Shown piece by piece: positions 27,056 to 36,151 of a DNA stretch of 64,000 nucleotides (position 1 is the first letter of the stretch; each line of letters opens with the position of its first letter). The DNA is taken from NCBI RefSeq assembly GCF_009363255.1, contig NZ_CP045318.1:2593501-2657500 (forward strand), in the 5' to 3' direction. Source of the DNA: Roseivivax sp. THAF197b. GTDB taxonomy: Bacteria > Pseudomonadota > Alphaproteobacteria > Rhodobacterales > Rhodobacteraceae. The position numbers and the translations under genes are program-made. The notes beneath the pieces are model-generated. The model had not been told where the DNA came from. It worked only from the letters and a program-made list of their open reading frames with translations, and did not search any database.

Positions 27056-27936
27056 GACATCACCGGTTCGGATTTGGCGCGGGCAACGCGGCTCAGCGTC
27101 TCGGCGCGGATCATGGTGAAAAGGATGATGGAGCCGATCACGGCGATGGCGACGAAACTGACCATGGCGGACATGGCGTAGCTTTGCGGCGACATGCCGG
27201 TATTCAGCATCTGGCTGATCAGCACCGTCGTAAAGGTGTCGAACCCGCCCTTCAGAAGGCTCGTGCGGGTGTATTCGTTGAAGACGAGGATCACCGTGAA
27301 TGCGCAGGCTGAAAAGACCCCGGCGCGGATCTGTGGAAACTCGATATCCCAAAAGGCGCGCCAGCCATTGGCCCCGCAGGCCCGCGCGGCCTCGGTCTGT
27401 TCGGGGCGGTAGCGGCCCATGGTGATCAGGATCACCACGAAGCTGTAGGGGATCGTGTAGATGATCAGCCCGATCGTGGCGGTCAGGAAGGACAGGCGGA
27501 ACCAGCTGTCGAAAATCCCGGTGCCGATCTGATCGCCAAGCCAGATGAAGGCGATGTTGAGGTTCTTGAAGAACACCAGAAGCGCAGAGCCCAGGATATC
27601 CGGCGGCACGAAAAGCGGGGCCAGCAGCAGGAAGACCGGGAAGAGCTTGTTATCGGCCGCCTTGTAGTATTTCGCCGCCAGAAGCGCCATCGGCACGGTG
27701 ATTACCGTGACCACCAGCGCCAGCATCAGCGTCCAGCGCAGCGCGCCGATCAGCAACTCGTCCGAGAAGATCAGCCCATACCATTCCCAGGTGAAGACGT
27801 ATTCGTTCGCCCCGAAGCCGTTCTGGTTGAACGAAACGTACATGACGTACATCACCGGCGTCATCAGGGTCAGCACGACGAAGAGCAGATACGCCCATTT
27901 CAGCTTGTGCAGCCACGGATTGTCATAATCGTTCAT
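27052..27936 (-). CDS. potC: Spermidine/putrescine-type ABC permease (PotC-like)
   Basis: A 294-residue membrane protein with six hydrophobic segments and the coupling loop EAARACGANGWRAFWDIEFPQI. It belongs to the PotC branch of BPD_transp_1 permeases. The ATG at 27936 is eight bases beyond the PotB-like stop and is preceded by a GGCGTT stretch only, so its ribosome site is weak. It forms the channel with the PotB-like protein. Confidence 0.9.
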   Translation of the reverse strand: MNDYDNPWLHKLKWAYLLFVVLTLMTPVMYVMYVSFNQNGFGANEYVFTWEWYGLIFSDELLIGALRWTLMLALVVTVITVPMALLAAKYYKAADNKLFPVFLLLAPLFVPPDILGSALLVFFKNLNIAFIWLGDQIGTGIFDSWFRLSFLTATIGLIIYTIPYSFVVILITMGRYRPEQTEAARACGANGWRAFWDIEFPQIRAGVFSACAFTVILVFNEYTRTSLLKGGFDTFTTVLISQMLNTGMSPQSYAMSAMVSFVAIAVIGSIILFTMIRAETLSRVARAKSEPVMS

Positions 27937-27944
27937 GGAACGCC

Positions 27945-28859
27945 TCAGCTCAGCGGGGTCAGGATCTTGGTCAGATCGAAGAGTTTGTGACCGATCCAGA
28001 GCAGCGTCATCAGCGTGGCCATCATGATCGCGCTGACAGCCATGGCGAGCGGAAAATCGAGCGCGGTGATCGCCTGCGTGGCAATCAGCCCCGCATTCAC
28101 CGCCCCGGCCCCGCCGAGGATATTCGGCAGAAGCGCCACGCCCAGACCGTTGACGAAGATGAAGACCGAGCCTGCGAAGATACCCGGCGCTGCGAGCGGC
28201 AGGATCACATCCTTGAAGCGCCGCCACGGGCCGACGCCCAGATCGTCACAGACCTCGAAGATGAATTTCGGCACCGCCTCCATGGCGAGGAAGCCCGAGA
28301 AGACGATGAACGGCAGGAAGGACAGCACCTCGCCGATCACGACGCCGGTATGGGTGTAGAGAAGCGCGGTGATCGGCTCGTCGATGATGCCGAGATCCAT
28401 CAACGTCGTGTTCACCAGCCCGTTTCGCTGCAAGACCGGGCGCAGGGCGAAAACGCGGATGATCTCGGAGACCATGAACGGCAGGATGAACAGCAGCACC
28501 ACCCGGTGTTGCGCCACCTGCGGGATCGACTTGCGCACGAAGACCGCGATGGGAAAGCCGAAGACGAAGCAGATCGCGACCGAGATCAGCGAATACTTCA
28601 TCGAGTTCAGGAAGTTCGTCAGCCGCGCGGAGAAGAAGAAGTTCTCGTAGGAGAAAAGCGTGAAGCCCGGCTCCATCCAGAACATCGTGCGTTCGAAGAC
28701 CGAGAACACCACGGTGGCCGCCATCGGGATGGCGAAGAACAAAACCATGAAGATGAGAGGCGCGCGGAACGCCCATGGCGCGAGACGTTCGCGCCATGGG
28801 GTCCGGGTTCGGCTGGCGGGGGCGAGCCCGCCAGCGCTGCTGCTCGACAGCTCGGCCAT
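27945..28859 (-). CDS. potB: Spermidine/putrescine-type ABC permease (PotB-like)
   Basis: A 304-residue permease with six hydrophobic segments after a Ser/Ala-rich cytoplasmic leader and RERLAPWAFRAPLIFMVLFF. The coupling loop is CDDLGVGPWRRFKDVILPLAAPG. It starts six bases after the binding-protein gene and pairs with the PotC-like permease. Confidence 0.9.
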   Translation of the reverse strand: MAELSSSSAGGLAPASRTRTPWRERLAPWAFRAPLIFMVLFFAIPMAATVVFSVFERTMFWMEPGFTLFSYENFFFSARLTNFLNSMKYSLISVAICFVFGFPIAVFVRKSIPQVAQHRVVLLFILPFMVSEIIRVFALRPVLQRNGLVNTTLMDLGIIDEPITALLYTHTGVVIGEVLSFLPFIVFSGFLAMEAVPKFIFEVCDDLGVGPWRRFKDVILPLAAPGIFAGSVFIFVNGLGVALLPNILGGAGAVNAGLIATQAITALDFPLAMAVSAIMMATLMTLLWIGHKLFDLTKILTPLS

Positions 28860-28865
28860 TGGCGA

Positions 28866-30029
28866 TCAGGCCGCCTGCACCCGAGCCCACCAATCCTGGT
28901 AGGCGCGAATGTTCGTGGGGAAGACGTTCTGCCAGGAATTGCCCGCGACCGCGCGGCGGGCCTGCTTGCGCTCCAGCCGCTCGGCCATGATGGCCTTGGT
29001 GTCATCGTCGAACATGTCGGGATTGGCATCCACGTAGTGCTGCACGCCCTCCATCTGCGGGGTGAAGCCGAGGCCCGCGAGCGTCTGCGCGCCGAACCAG
29101 GGCGAGAGGTACACGTTGGCGAGGCTGTAGAAGGCCTCCTCCATCCCGCGCTCCTGTCCGCCGCGGGTCAGCATGACGACGTTGTTCCAGCTCTGATGGC
29201 CTTCCTTCATGGTGCCGTAGCGGATGTCCTGCCCGTTCTTGCGGGCAGCGAAGATCTGGATGACCTCCCAGCACGAGCTGACCAACACCTCTTCGGATGA
29301 CAGAAGGTCTGCGCCGTTTTGCACACCATCCCAGAAGGTGCGGAAATGGCCCTTCTTCTTGAGGTCGATGAGGAATTCGCAGGTCTGGCGCACCTCGTCC
29401 TCGGACATGTCCGACGGGTTGTCGATCGAGCCCTTGCCCGATTGCTTGAGGTAGATCGCGGTGTTCGTGAGCGTCGGGCCGAAATCGTTCTGCATGGCCG
29501 CACGGCCGCGGAACTGGCTGTCGAAAAGCGCCTCCCAAGAAGTCAGCTCCTCGCCGATCTCGCCGTAGTTGAAGGCAAGGCTGTCGGCGTTCGAGATATA
29601 GGGCACCGCGACGACCTGCCCGTCATAGCGGATCGTGTCGGCGGACATGCCGCCCTCCTGGTAGCTCGGCAGGATGTTCGCCCAGTTCGGGATCTTCGAG
29701 GTATCGAGCGGGACGATCGCGCCCTGGCTCGCCAGCGCATCCTCCATGCCGCCGCCATTGTCGGTCATGGCGTCGTAAAGCGCGTTGCCATCGCCCACGA
29801 CCATCTTCTGGATCGACTCGTCCGCGCGGGCGGATTTGGCGATGGCGTTGATGCCGATCCCGGACTGCCCTTCCATGTCGGACCAATCCTGCGCACCGAC
29901 CTTGGCGATGCCCGGCGCCCAGAGCTTGAGCGCCTCCTGCGCGCGGGCCGGCATGCCGACCGCGCCTGCGGCGGCCGCGGCGCCCATCAAGGCCATGAGC
30001 TGTCGGCGGGTGAAGTCTGCTTGGTTCAT
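28866..30029 (-). CDS. potD: Periplasmic extracellular solute-binding protein (PotD-like)
   Basis: A 387-residue binding protein. The N-terminus DFTRRQLMALMGAAAAAGAVG is a twin-arginine-type signal, so it may be exported folded by Tat. Mature features of the family include VPYISNADSLAFNYGEI and the C-terminal WWARVQAA. It is the first gene of the minus-strand catabolic operon. Its ligand is unknown; the ATG at 30029 is preferred because it opens the signal sequence. Confidence 0.9.
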   Translation of the reverse strand: MNQADFTRRQLMALMGAAAAAGAVGMPARAQEALKLWAPGIAKVGAQDWSDMEGQSGIGINAIAKSARADESIQKMVVGDGNALYDAMTDNGGGMEDALASQGAIVPLDTSKIPNWANILPSYQEGGMSADTIRYDGQVVAVPYISNADSLAFNYGEIGEELTSWEALFDSQFRGRAAMQNDFGPTLTNTAIYLKQSGKGSIDNPSDMSEDEVRQTCEFLIDLKKKGHFRTFWDGVQNGADLLSSEEVLVSSCWEVIQIFAARKNGQDIRYGTMKEGHQSWNNVVMLTRGGQERGMEEAFYSLANVYLSPWFGAQTLAGLGFTPQMEGVQHYVDANPDMFDDDTKAIMAERLERKQARRAVAGNSWQNVFPTNIRAYQDWWARVQAA

Positions 30030-30363
30030 CTGTGTCACTCCTGTTGGGTCTGCCGTTACGCGGCGGACAAATGAGCCTCGTCCGATCTTCCCGTCGGCCT
30101 GGGCGCGTGATCGCGGCCCGGACATGGCGCAGCCCTGGATTTCCAGCTGAAGACACCGCCGAGCACTGCAAAGATTATGTCGACAAAAAAATCATATGGC
30201 AAAATATTTCTGTATACAGCTGACGATCTCAATAAATCGCTGAATTTAAGAGGATAGTCGCAGATAACGGGCGGCATTCAGGAAGTATGACACTGGAATT
30301 TTCCTTGATCTGCGGACGAAAAAGACAGAACGTAACGCTCATAAACCCATTTTTGTATGCGAA
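30030..30363. promoter_or_regulatory. Divergent control region of the catabolic locus
   Basis: An AT-rich 334-base stretch between the divergent importer operon and the MmgE/PrpD operon. It holds a perfect palindrome CTGTATACAG at 30210-30219 and TTTGTATGC at 30352-30360, the reverse complement of a site upstream of the GntR gene (36926-36934). Both suit operators of the locus regulator. No confident -35/-10 pair was assigned. No coding signal is seen here. Confidence 0.5.
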
Positions 30364-31743
30364 ATGACCAAAAAATCGCCATCAGTCGAATCACAGCTGA
30401 TCGAGATCTGCCGCAGGCCCATTCCCGCACAGGTCGCGGCGCGAGCACGGCTGCACCTGCTCGATTGGCTGGGCTGTATCCTTGCCGCGCGCCGCTCGGA
30501 GGCGGCGGAACGCATGGCGCGCGCGGTACTGACCGAGTCTGATGATCTGTTGACCGCAGGTCTGTCGGCCACGCGGCTGGATGCGCAAACTGCGGCCTTG
30601 TGCCTTGGGACCTTGGGCAACGTGCTGGAAATGGACGATCTGCACCGGGCCTCCATCCTGCATCCCGGCGATACGGTCTGCGCGGCGGCGCTGGCCACGG
30701 CCTTGAGGCGTCCGGTAACGGGCCGCGCGCTTCTCGACGCGCTCGTGCGCGGATACGAGATTGCCATACGGATCGGCACCGCCGCCGCGGCGGGCGGCTA
30801 TACGCCCTTCTACAATTCCGGAACCTGCGGGGTTTTCGGCGCGGCCATGGCGGCGAGCGAGGTATCGGGGCTGGATGAAAGCGCCCTGGCCGATGCGCTG
30901 GGACAGGCCGGAATGCAGGCGGCGGGCATCTGGCAATGCCGGTTGGAGCCCGGCTTCTCGAAACAGCTCGCAACAGCTCATGCCGCCCGGGCGGGCGTCT
31001 TCGCAGCAGAGCTCGGCGGCGCGGGTTTCGCCGGGCCACGGGCGATCCTCACCGGGAAGATGGGCTTCTTCGCAAGCTACTACCCCGGAGCGGATCTGGC
31101 CCATCTGACCGCACTGCCCGCGCGCGAGGCCTGGGCCCTGACCGAGATGAGCGTCAAGCCCTTCCCGGCCTGCCGTCATACCCATCCCGCGATTTCAGCC
31201 CTCCTGTCCCTGCGCCCGCGCATCGACAGTTCAGCCATCGCGCGGATCGACATTCACACCTATCGCGCCGCGCTCGATTTCTGCGACAACCCCGAGCCCG
31301 AAACGCCGGGGGAGGCGCGCTTCAGCCTCCAGCACACGGCTGCCATATCGCTGTTGCGCGGCGCGCCCGGTCTTGCGGATTTCGAAGGCGCGGTGCTCAC
31401 GGCCCCCGATGTGGCGGCCCTGCGCGAGAAGGTGCATTTGCATGTCGATCCCGCCTGTGACGCGGCCTTCCCGCGCGATTATGGCGCATCCGTCTCGGTC
31501 ACCGGGGCTCAGGGCGCGGTGCAGGTTGCGGACTGCCCGCAAGCCTGGGGCGATCCCGAGAACCCGATGTCGGAGGCGGAAATCGTGACGAAGTTCCGCG
31601 CCAATATCCGCCATGGGAGCGTGCCCGAGGCTGCGGCCTCCCCGCTCGTGGACGCGCTCCTCGATTTGCCCGACGCGCCCGATCTGACCCACTTGAAAGA
31701 AGCGCTGACCGCCGCCCTTTCCCCTGCACCGGAGTATGCCTGA
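30364..31743 (+). CDS. MmgE/PrpD family protein
   Basis: A 459-residue protein of the family that includes 2-methylcitrate dehydratase, cis-aconitate decarboxylase and iminodisuccinate epimerase. Family-like segments are LHLLDWLGCILAARR, EMDDLHRASILHPGDTVCAAALA, PFYNSGTCGVFGAA and VKPFPACRHTHPAI. These enzymes act on tricarboxylate- or dicarboxylate-like acids without cofactor. The specific reaction is unknown. No ribosome site precedes the ATG, and the candidate operator ends three bases before it, so the message may be leaderless or the start may lie later. It heads the plus-strand operon. Confidence 0.85.
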   Translation: MTKKSPSVESQLIEICRRPIPAQVAARARLHLLDWLGCILAARRSEAAERMARAVLTESDDLLTAGLSATRLDAQTAALCLGTLGNVLEMDDLHRASILHPGDTVCAAALATALRRPVTGRALLDALVRGYEIAIRIGTAAAAGGYTPFYNSGTCGVFGAAMAASEVSGLDESALADALGQAGMQAAGIWQCRLEPGFSKQLATAHAARAGVFAAELGGAGFAGPRAILTGKMGFFASYYPGADLAHLTALPAREAWALTEMSVKPFPACRHTHPAISALLSLRPRIDSSAIARIDIHTYRAALDFCDNPEPETPGEARFSLQHTAAISLLRGAPGLADFEGAVLTAPDVAALREKVHLHVDPACDAAFPRDYGASVSVTGAQGAVQVADCPQAWGDPENPMSEAEIVTKFRANIRHGSVPEAAASPLVDALLDLPDAPDLTHLKEALTAALSPAPEYA

Positions 31744-32132
31744 TGCATCTGAAGCCCGCCGTTCCCTTCCACGTGCTCGACCCCGATAGCGGCTGGGAGC
31801 CCGTGCCCGGCGGTGCGCCGGGTGTGGAGCAGAAGATGCTGTCCGGCGCGCTCGACGAGACGGCGAAAACGGGCGTGCGCACGCGGCTCATCCGGTTTCA
31901 GCCGGGCACGATCGCGCCGAACGTCTTCCTGCACGATTACTGGGAGGAGGTGTACCTGATCTCGGGTCGGCTCGTGAATGGCTGCGACGCGGACGCAAAA
32001 GGCGGCACGGAATTCACCGCCCCCGCCTATGCCTGCCGCCCGCCCGGAACGGAGCATGGGCCCTTCACCTCGGCGGAGGGCTGCATCTTCTTCGAGATCC
32101 AGTATTACATCGGAGATGACGATGGATCTTGA
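31743..32132 (+). CDS. Cupin-domain protein
   Basis: A 129-residue single-cupin protein. The beta-barrel region RLIRFQPGTIAPNVFLHDYWEEVYLISGRL carries His and Glu in a cupin-type arrangement, and PPGTEHGPFTSAEGC carries the second motif with His. Metal binding is likely but the reaction is unknown; isomerase, decarboxylase or sensor roles are all possible. Its ATG overlaps the MmgE/PrpD stop (TGATG) and its end overlaps the SDR start by 11 bases. Confidence 0.8.
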   Translation: MHLKPAVPFHVLDPDSGWEPVPGGAPGVEQKMLSGALDETAKTGVRTRLIRFQPGTIAPNVFLHDYWEEVYLISGRLVNGCDADAKGGTEFTAPAYACRPPGTEHGPFTSAEGCIFFEIQYYIGDDDGS

Positions 32133-32904
32133 CCTGGCGGGCAAACGAGCGCTGATCACTGGCGGCTCCAAGGGGATCGGACGCGCCATCGCGGCGGCCC
32201 TTCTGGCGGAAGGCGCGCATGTGACGCTGGCAGCGCGCGATGCGGACATCCTGGCGGCGACCCGGGCGGATCTGTCAGCCGAGGCTCCGGGCCGGGTGGA
32301 GGTCGTCGCGGCCGATCTCGGCACCGATGCGGGGCGCCTGGCCCTGGTCGAGGCCGCGGGCACGCCGGATATCCTCGTGAACAATGCAGGCGCGATCCGG
32401 GCGGGCAAGCTCGGCGATCTCGCGATCAACGATTGGCGGCAGGATTGGGAGTTGAAGGTCTTCGGCTACATCCATCTGTGCCAGATCCTGCAGCCCGCGA
32501 TGGCCAAGCGCGGCACGGGCACGATCCTCAACATCATCGGTATGGCGGGACGGGCGAACCGGGCGGCCTATATCTCGGGCTCCGCGGCCAATGCCGCATT
32601 GATCGCCTTCACACAGGCGCTTGGCGCCGAGGCGCAGGGGCAAGGTCTTCGGGTCTTCGGCATCAACCCGTCGCCCACGCTGACCGACCGGATGACCGAT
32701 TTCATGAAGCGCAAGGCGCAGGCCGAATATGGCGATGAGAGCCGCTGGCGCGAGATGGTCGAACCGGACCGCTTCCCCTATGGCCGCCCCGCCCAGCCCG
32801 AAGAGGTCGCGGCCTTGGCCTGCATGCTGTTGTCTCCGCATGCGGGATACCTCAATGGGTGCGTGGTTGATCTCGATGGAGGCGGACAATGGACGGGCAC
32901 ATGA
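32122..32904 (+). CDS. Short-chain dehydrogenase-like protein with altered active site
   Basis: A 260-residue SDR. The NAD(P) loop GGSKGIGRA and the NNAGAIRAGK motif are intact. The usual catalytic Ser and the Lys of YxxxK are missing: the region reads NIIGMAGRANRAAYISGSAA, keeping only the Tyr. It may therefore be a non-oxidoreductase SDR or use another mechanism. GGAG at 32112-32115 favours the ATG at 32122 over that at 32116. It overlaps the cupin gene and the enoyl-CoA hydratase gene. Confidence 0.88.
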   Translation: MDLDLAGKRALITGGSKGIGRAIAAALLAEGAHVTLAARDADILAATRADLSAEAPGRVEVVAADLGTDAGRLALVEAAGTPDILVNNAGAIRAGKLGDLAINDWRQDWELKVFGYIHLCQILQPAMAKRGTGTILNIIGMAGRANRAAYISGSAANAALIAFTQALGAEAQGQGLRVFGINPSPTLTDRMTDFMKRKAQAEYGDESRWREMVEPDRFPYGRPAQPEEVAALACMLLSPHAGYLNGCVVDLDGGGQWTGT

Positions 32905-33707
32905 ACGAAACGCGGGACCTCGCGGAGGGCAAGCTGCAGCTAACGCGGCAGGACGGGGTTGCGAAGATCGTCTTCAACAATCCCGCCCGGCTGAATGCGA
33001 TGAGCATGGCCATGTGGCAGGCGCTTGGCGATGTCTGCGCAGAGTTCGGTGAAGACGACAGCTTGCGCGTCGTGACCCTGGAAGGCGCGGGCGAGAAGGC
33101 CTTTGTCGCGGGTGCGGATATCTCCGAATTCGGCAAAACGCGTGGCTCCGCCTATGCGGCAGCGGCGTATAACGCAACCGTCGCGCGGGCAGAGGCCCTG
33201 CTCGAGGCGCTGCCGGTGCCGACGCTGGCGCTGGTGCGAGGCTATTGCGTGGGCGGCGGGCTGGGCATCGCGATGCGCTGTGATCTGCGCATGGCGCGCG
33301 AGGATGCCCGCTTTGCGATCACCCCGGCGAAGCTTGGCCTCGGCTACGGGTTTGACGGGGTCGCGTCGCTCAATCGCAGGCTGGGCCATGCGGTGACGGC
33401 GGATCTTCTGTTCACCGGGCGCAAGGTGCCGGCCGCCGAGGCGCTGAGCCGGGGTATCTGCGATTTCGTCTACCCGCCGGCAAGCTTCGATGCCGATTGC
33501 GCGGCTTACGTGGCCACCATGGCCGCGAATGCCCCGCTCACGATCCGCGCCGCCAAGGCAGCCCTTCTGGAACTCGCCAAGCCCGAGACCACCCAGGATC
33601 CCGCGCGCATCGCGGCGATGATCGAGACCTGCTACAACAGCGCCGATTACCAGGAGGGCCAGCAGGCCTTCGCCGAGAAGCGCCCGCCCGTGTTCCAGGG
33701 AAAATGA
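32889..33707 (+). CDS. Enoyl-CoA hydratase/isomerase family protein
   Basis: A 272-residue crotonase-fold protein. Oxyanion-hole segments AGADISEFG and GYCVGGGLGIAM are clear. At the usual first catalytic Glu the sequence reads ITPAKLGLGYGFDG, with Ala where many hydratases have Glu, so hydration is not certain and another crotonase reaction is possible. GGAGG before 32889 sets this start; an ATG at 32901 in ATGA overlap with the SDR stop is the alternative. It probably acts on a CoA ester of the pathway. Confidence 0.87.
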   Translation: MDGHMNETRDLAEGKLQLTRQDGVAKIVFNNPARLNAMSMAMWQALGDVCAEFGEDDSLRVVTLEGAGEKAFVAGADISEFGKTRGSAYAAAAYNATVARAEALLEALPVPTLALVRGYCVGGGLGIAMRCDLRMAREDARFAITPAKLGLGYGFDGVASLNRRLGHAVTADLLFTGRKVPAAEALSRGICDFVYPPASFDADCAAYVATMAANAPLTIRAAKAALLELAKPETTQDPARIAAMIETCYNSADYQEGQQAFAEKRPPVFQGK

Positions 33708-34552
33708 CCATGTCCGGGGGGCCGCAGGACAGTGCCATCGGGCGCACCGAGGAGGCGCGTGACACGCTCGATCTGCGCCAGGCGCAGCTCATGCAGCTGA
33801 CGCTCGATGCGCCGGTGAGCCTTGAGGCGGGCGATCCGCTGCCGCCCTTCTGGCATTACCTCTATTTCAATCCGCGCATCCGGGCGTCGGATCTCGGGGC
33901 CGACGGGCATGAACGCCTCGGCCGCTTCATTCCGGATTTCGGTCTGCCGCGCCGCATGTGGGCGGGCGGACGGGTCAGCATCGACGCGCCCTTGCGCCTG
34001 GGCGAGGCTGCGAAAAAGGTCTCCACGATCCGCGCGATCGAAGAGAAAGAGGGCCGGTCCGGGCGGCTCTGTTTCGTGACCGTGGATCACGATTTCAGCG
34101 TGGATGGGGTCCACCGCCTGCGCGAAAGGCAGAACATCGTCTATCGCGATCCCCCTGCCCCGGATGCCCCCCCGCCGCCGGGCAAAGCCGCGCCGGACAA
34201 TGCCGAGTTCCGCCAGGTGATCTCGCCCGATCCGGTTCTGCTCTTTCGCTATTCCGCGCTGATCTTCTACGGCCACCGCATCCATTACGACGCAGATTAC
34301 ACCCGCGATGTCGAAGGCTATCCGGGCCTTGTCGTGCATGGACCGCTGACCGCGACATTGCTGGTGCAACTGGGCCTGTCGCACATGGCGGGCCGCACCC
34401 TCGGCGCGTTCGATATCCGCGCCATGGCGCCGCTTTTCGCAACGGCCCCCTTCACGCTGGAAGGCCGCCGGACCGAGACCGGCGTCGATCTCTGGGCGCG
34501 CACGCCCGAGGACACCATCGCCATGACCGTGACGCTGCAGGCCGCGCCATGA
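33704..34552 (+). CDS. FAS1/HTD2-type MaoC-fold acyl-CoA dehydratase
   Basis: A 282-residue double hot-dog protein like mesaconyl-C4-CoA or itaconyl-CoA hydratases. The C-terminal segment FYGHRIHYDADYTRDVEGYPGLVVHGP is the family hallmark with the Asp/His active-site pattern, and LPRRMWAGGRVSID lies in the N-terminal half. It would add or remove water on a branched dicarboxylyl-CoA; the substrate is not proven. Its ATG overlaps the crotonase stop (ATGA). Confidence 0.85.
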   Translation: MTMSGGPQDSAIGRTEEARDTLDLRQAQLMQLTLDAPVSLEAGDPLPPFWHYLYFNPRIRASDLGADGHERLGRFIPDFGLPRRMWAGGRVSIDAPLRLGEAAKKVSTIRAIEEKEGRSGRLCFVTVDHDFSVDGVHRLRERQNIVYRDPPAPDAPPPPGKAAPDNAEFRQVISPDPVLLFRYSALIFYGHRIHYDADYTRDVEGYPGLVVHGPLTATLLVQLGLSHMAGRTLGAFDIRAMAPLFATAPFTLEGRRTETGVDLWARTPEDTIAMTVTLQAAP

Positions 34553-34571
34553 CCAACCGGGAGATAATCCG

Positions 34572-36116
34572 ATGACCAATCCGCTTTACGACACGCTGAT
34601 CGGAGAGCGCGCTGGCAGCGCGGCCCCGCTTCTGCACCTCGCAGATGGCACCACGCGCAGCTATGCCGATATCGCCGCATTGGCCGCCCGGTTTGCAGGA
34701 CTTCTGCGCGCGCGGGGATTGGACAAGGGCGACCGGCTGGCGATGCAATGCCCCAAATCTTCCGAGGCCTTCGCGCTCTATCTCGCCTGCCTGCAAGCGG
34801 GCGTGATCTTCCTGCCGCTGAACACGGCCTACACGCCGGACGAGATCGCGTATTTCGTGGGTGATGCGACGCCGAAGATCGTGGTGGCCGACCCCGACGC
34901 CGCAGCCGCCTTGCAGCCCGTCTGCGACAAGGCAGGCGCCGCCCTTCTGACCCTGGATGACAAAGGCCAGGGCAGCTTTGTCGAGGCCGCGGAAGGCGTG
35001 TCGCCCATGACCGACGTGGCGGAGTGTGACACCGACGATCTCGCGTGTTTCCTCTATACCTCCGGGACGACGGGCCGCTCCAAGGGGGCGATGCTCACGC
35101 AGGGCAACCTTTTGTCCAATGCGCAGATCCTGACAGAGACCTGGCGCTTCACCGGGGAGGACGTGCTGCTGCACGCGCTGCCGATCTTCCATGCCCATGG
35201 CCTTTTCGTTGCCTGCAACGTGGTGATGATCGCGGGCGCCTCGATGATTTGGCTGCCGGGCTTCACCGTCGATGGGGTGCTCGATGCCCTGCCGCGCGCC
35301 ACGACGATGATGGGCGTGCCGACCTTCTATACCCGTCTTCTGGACGCGCCCGGCTTCACCCGCGAGGCGGCAGGGCATATGCGCCTGTTCACCTCGGGCA
35401 GTGCGCCGCTCCTGGCCGAGACGCATGAGCGTTTCCGCGCCCGCACCGGTCAGGCCATTCTCGAACGCTACGGCATGACCGAGACGGGGATGAACACCTC
35501 GAACCCCTATGACGGCGAACGCCGCGCGGGCACGGTGGGCTTCCCGCTCGCGGGCACAGAGATCCGGATCATCGACGAGAAAAGCGGCGAGGAAGCACCA
35601 CGCGGCCAGACCGGCATGATCGAGGTGCGCGGCCCCAACGTCTTCAAGGGCTATTGGCAGATGCCCGAGAAGACGGCCGAGGAGTTGCGCGACGACGGGT
35701 TCTTCATCACCGGCGATCTGGGGCGCATCGATGACGATGGCTACGTGACCATCGTGGGCCGCGAGAAGGATCTGATCATCTCGGGCGGCTACAACATCTA
35801 CCCCAAGGAGGTGGAGCAATTGCTCGACGCGCAGCCCGGTATCCGGGAAAGCGCCGTGATCGGCGTGCCGCACCCGGATTTCGGCGAAGGGGTGGTTGCG
35901 GTTCTCGTGGCAGAAGATGCGCCCGCGCCCGACCTGATCGCGATCCGCGCCGAGGTGGCGTTGCGGCTGGCCAATTACAAGCGCCCCAAGCATTACGTGA
36001 CGGTGCCCGAATTGCCGCGCAACACGATGGGCAAGGTGCAGAAAAACGCGTTGCGTCAGACCTTTGACGGGCTGTTCTCCGATGCGAACGCGAGCCGGAA
36101 ACGCGCAGGCGCGTAA
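34572..36116 (+). CDS. matB: AMP-forming acyl-CoA synthetase, malonyl-CoA synthetase (MatB)-like
   Basis: A 514-residue adenylate-forming ligase. The P-loop-like YTSGTTGRSKGAMLTQGN, RYGMTETGMNTSNPYDGERR, GDLGRIDDDGYVTIVGREKD and the C-terminal catalytic Lys in PRNTMGKVQKNALR are intact. The NTSNPYDGERRAGTVGFPL region is typical of malonate-CoA ligases, although this class can also accept methylmalonate and related acids. It ends the plus-strand operon and offers a second way of making acyl-CoA besides the class III transferase. Confidence 0.85.
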   Translation: MTNPLYDTLIGERAGSAAPLLHLADGTTRSYADIAALAARFAGLLRARGLDKGDRLAMQCPKSSEAFALYLACLQAGVIFLPLNTAYTPDEIAYFVGDATPKIVVADPDAAAALQPVCDKAGAALLTLDDKGQGSFVEAAEGVSPMTDVAECDTDDLACFLYTSGTTGRSKGAMLTQGNLLSNAQILTETWRFTGEDVLLHALPIFHAHGLFVACNVVMIAGASMIWLPGFTVDGVLDALPRATTMMGVPTFYTRLLDAPGFTREAAGHMRLFTSGSAPLLAETHERFRARTGQAILERYGMTETGMNTSNPYDGERRAGTVGFPLAGTEIRIIDEKSGEEAPRGQTGMIEVRGPNVFKGYWQMPEKTAEELRDDGFFITGDLGRIDDDGYVTIVGREKDLIISGGYNIYPKEVEQLLDAQPGIRESAVIGVPHPDFGEGVVAVLVAEDAPAPDLIAIRAEVALRLANYKRPKHYVTVPELPRNTMGKVQKNALRQTFDGLFSDANASRKRAGA

Positions 36117-36151
36117 ACGCTCGGGTTCGTAAAGGCGCGGGCGCGCGCGGC

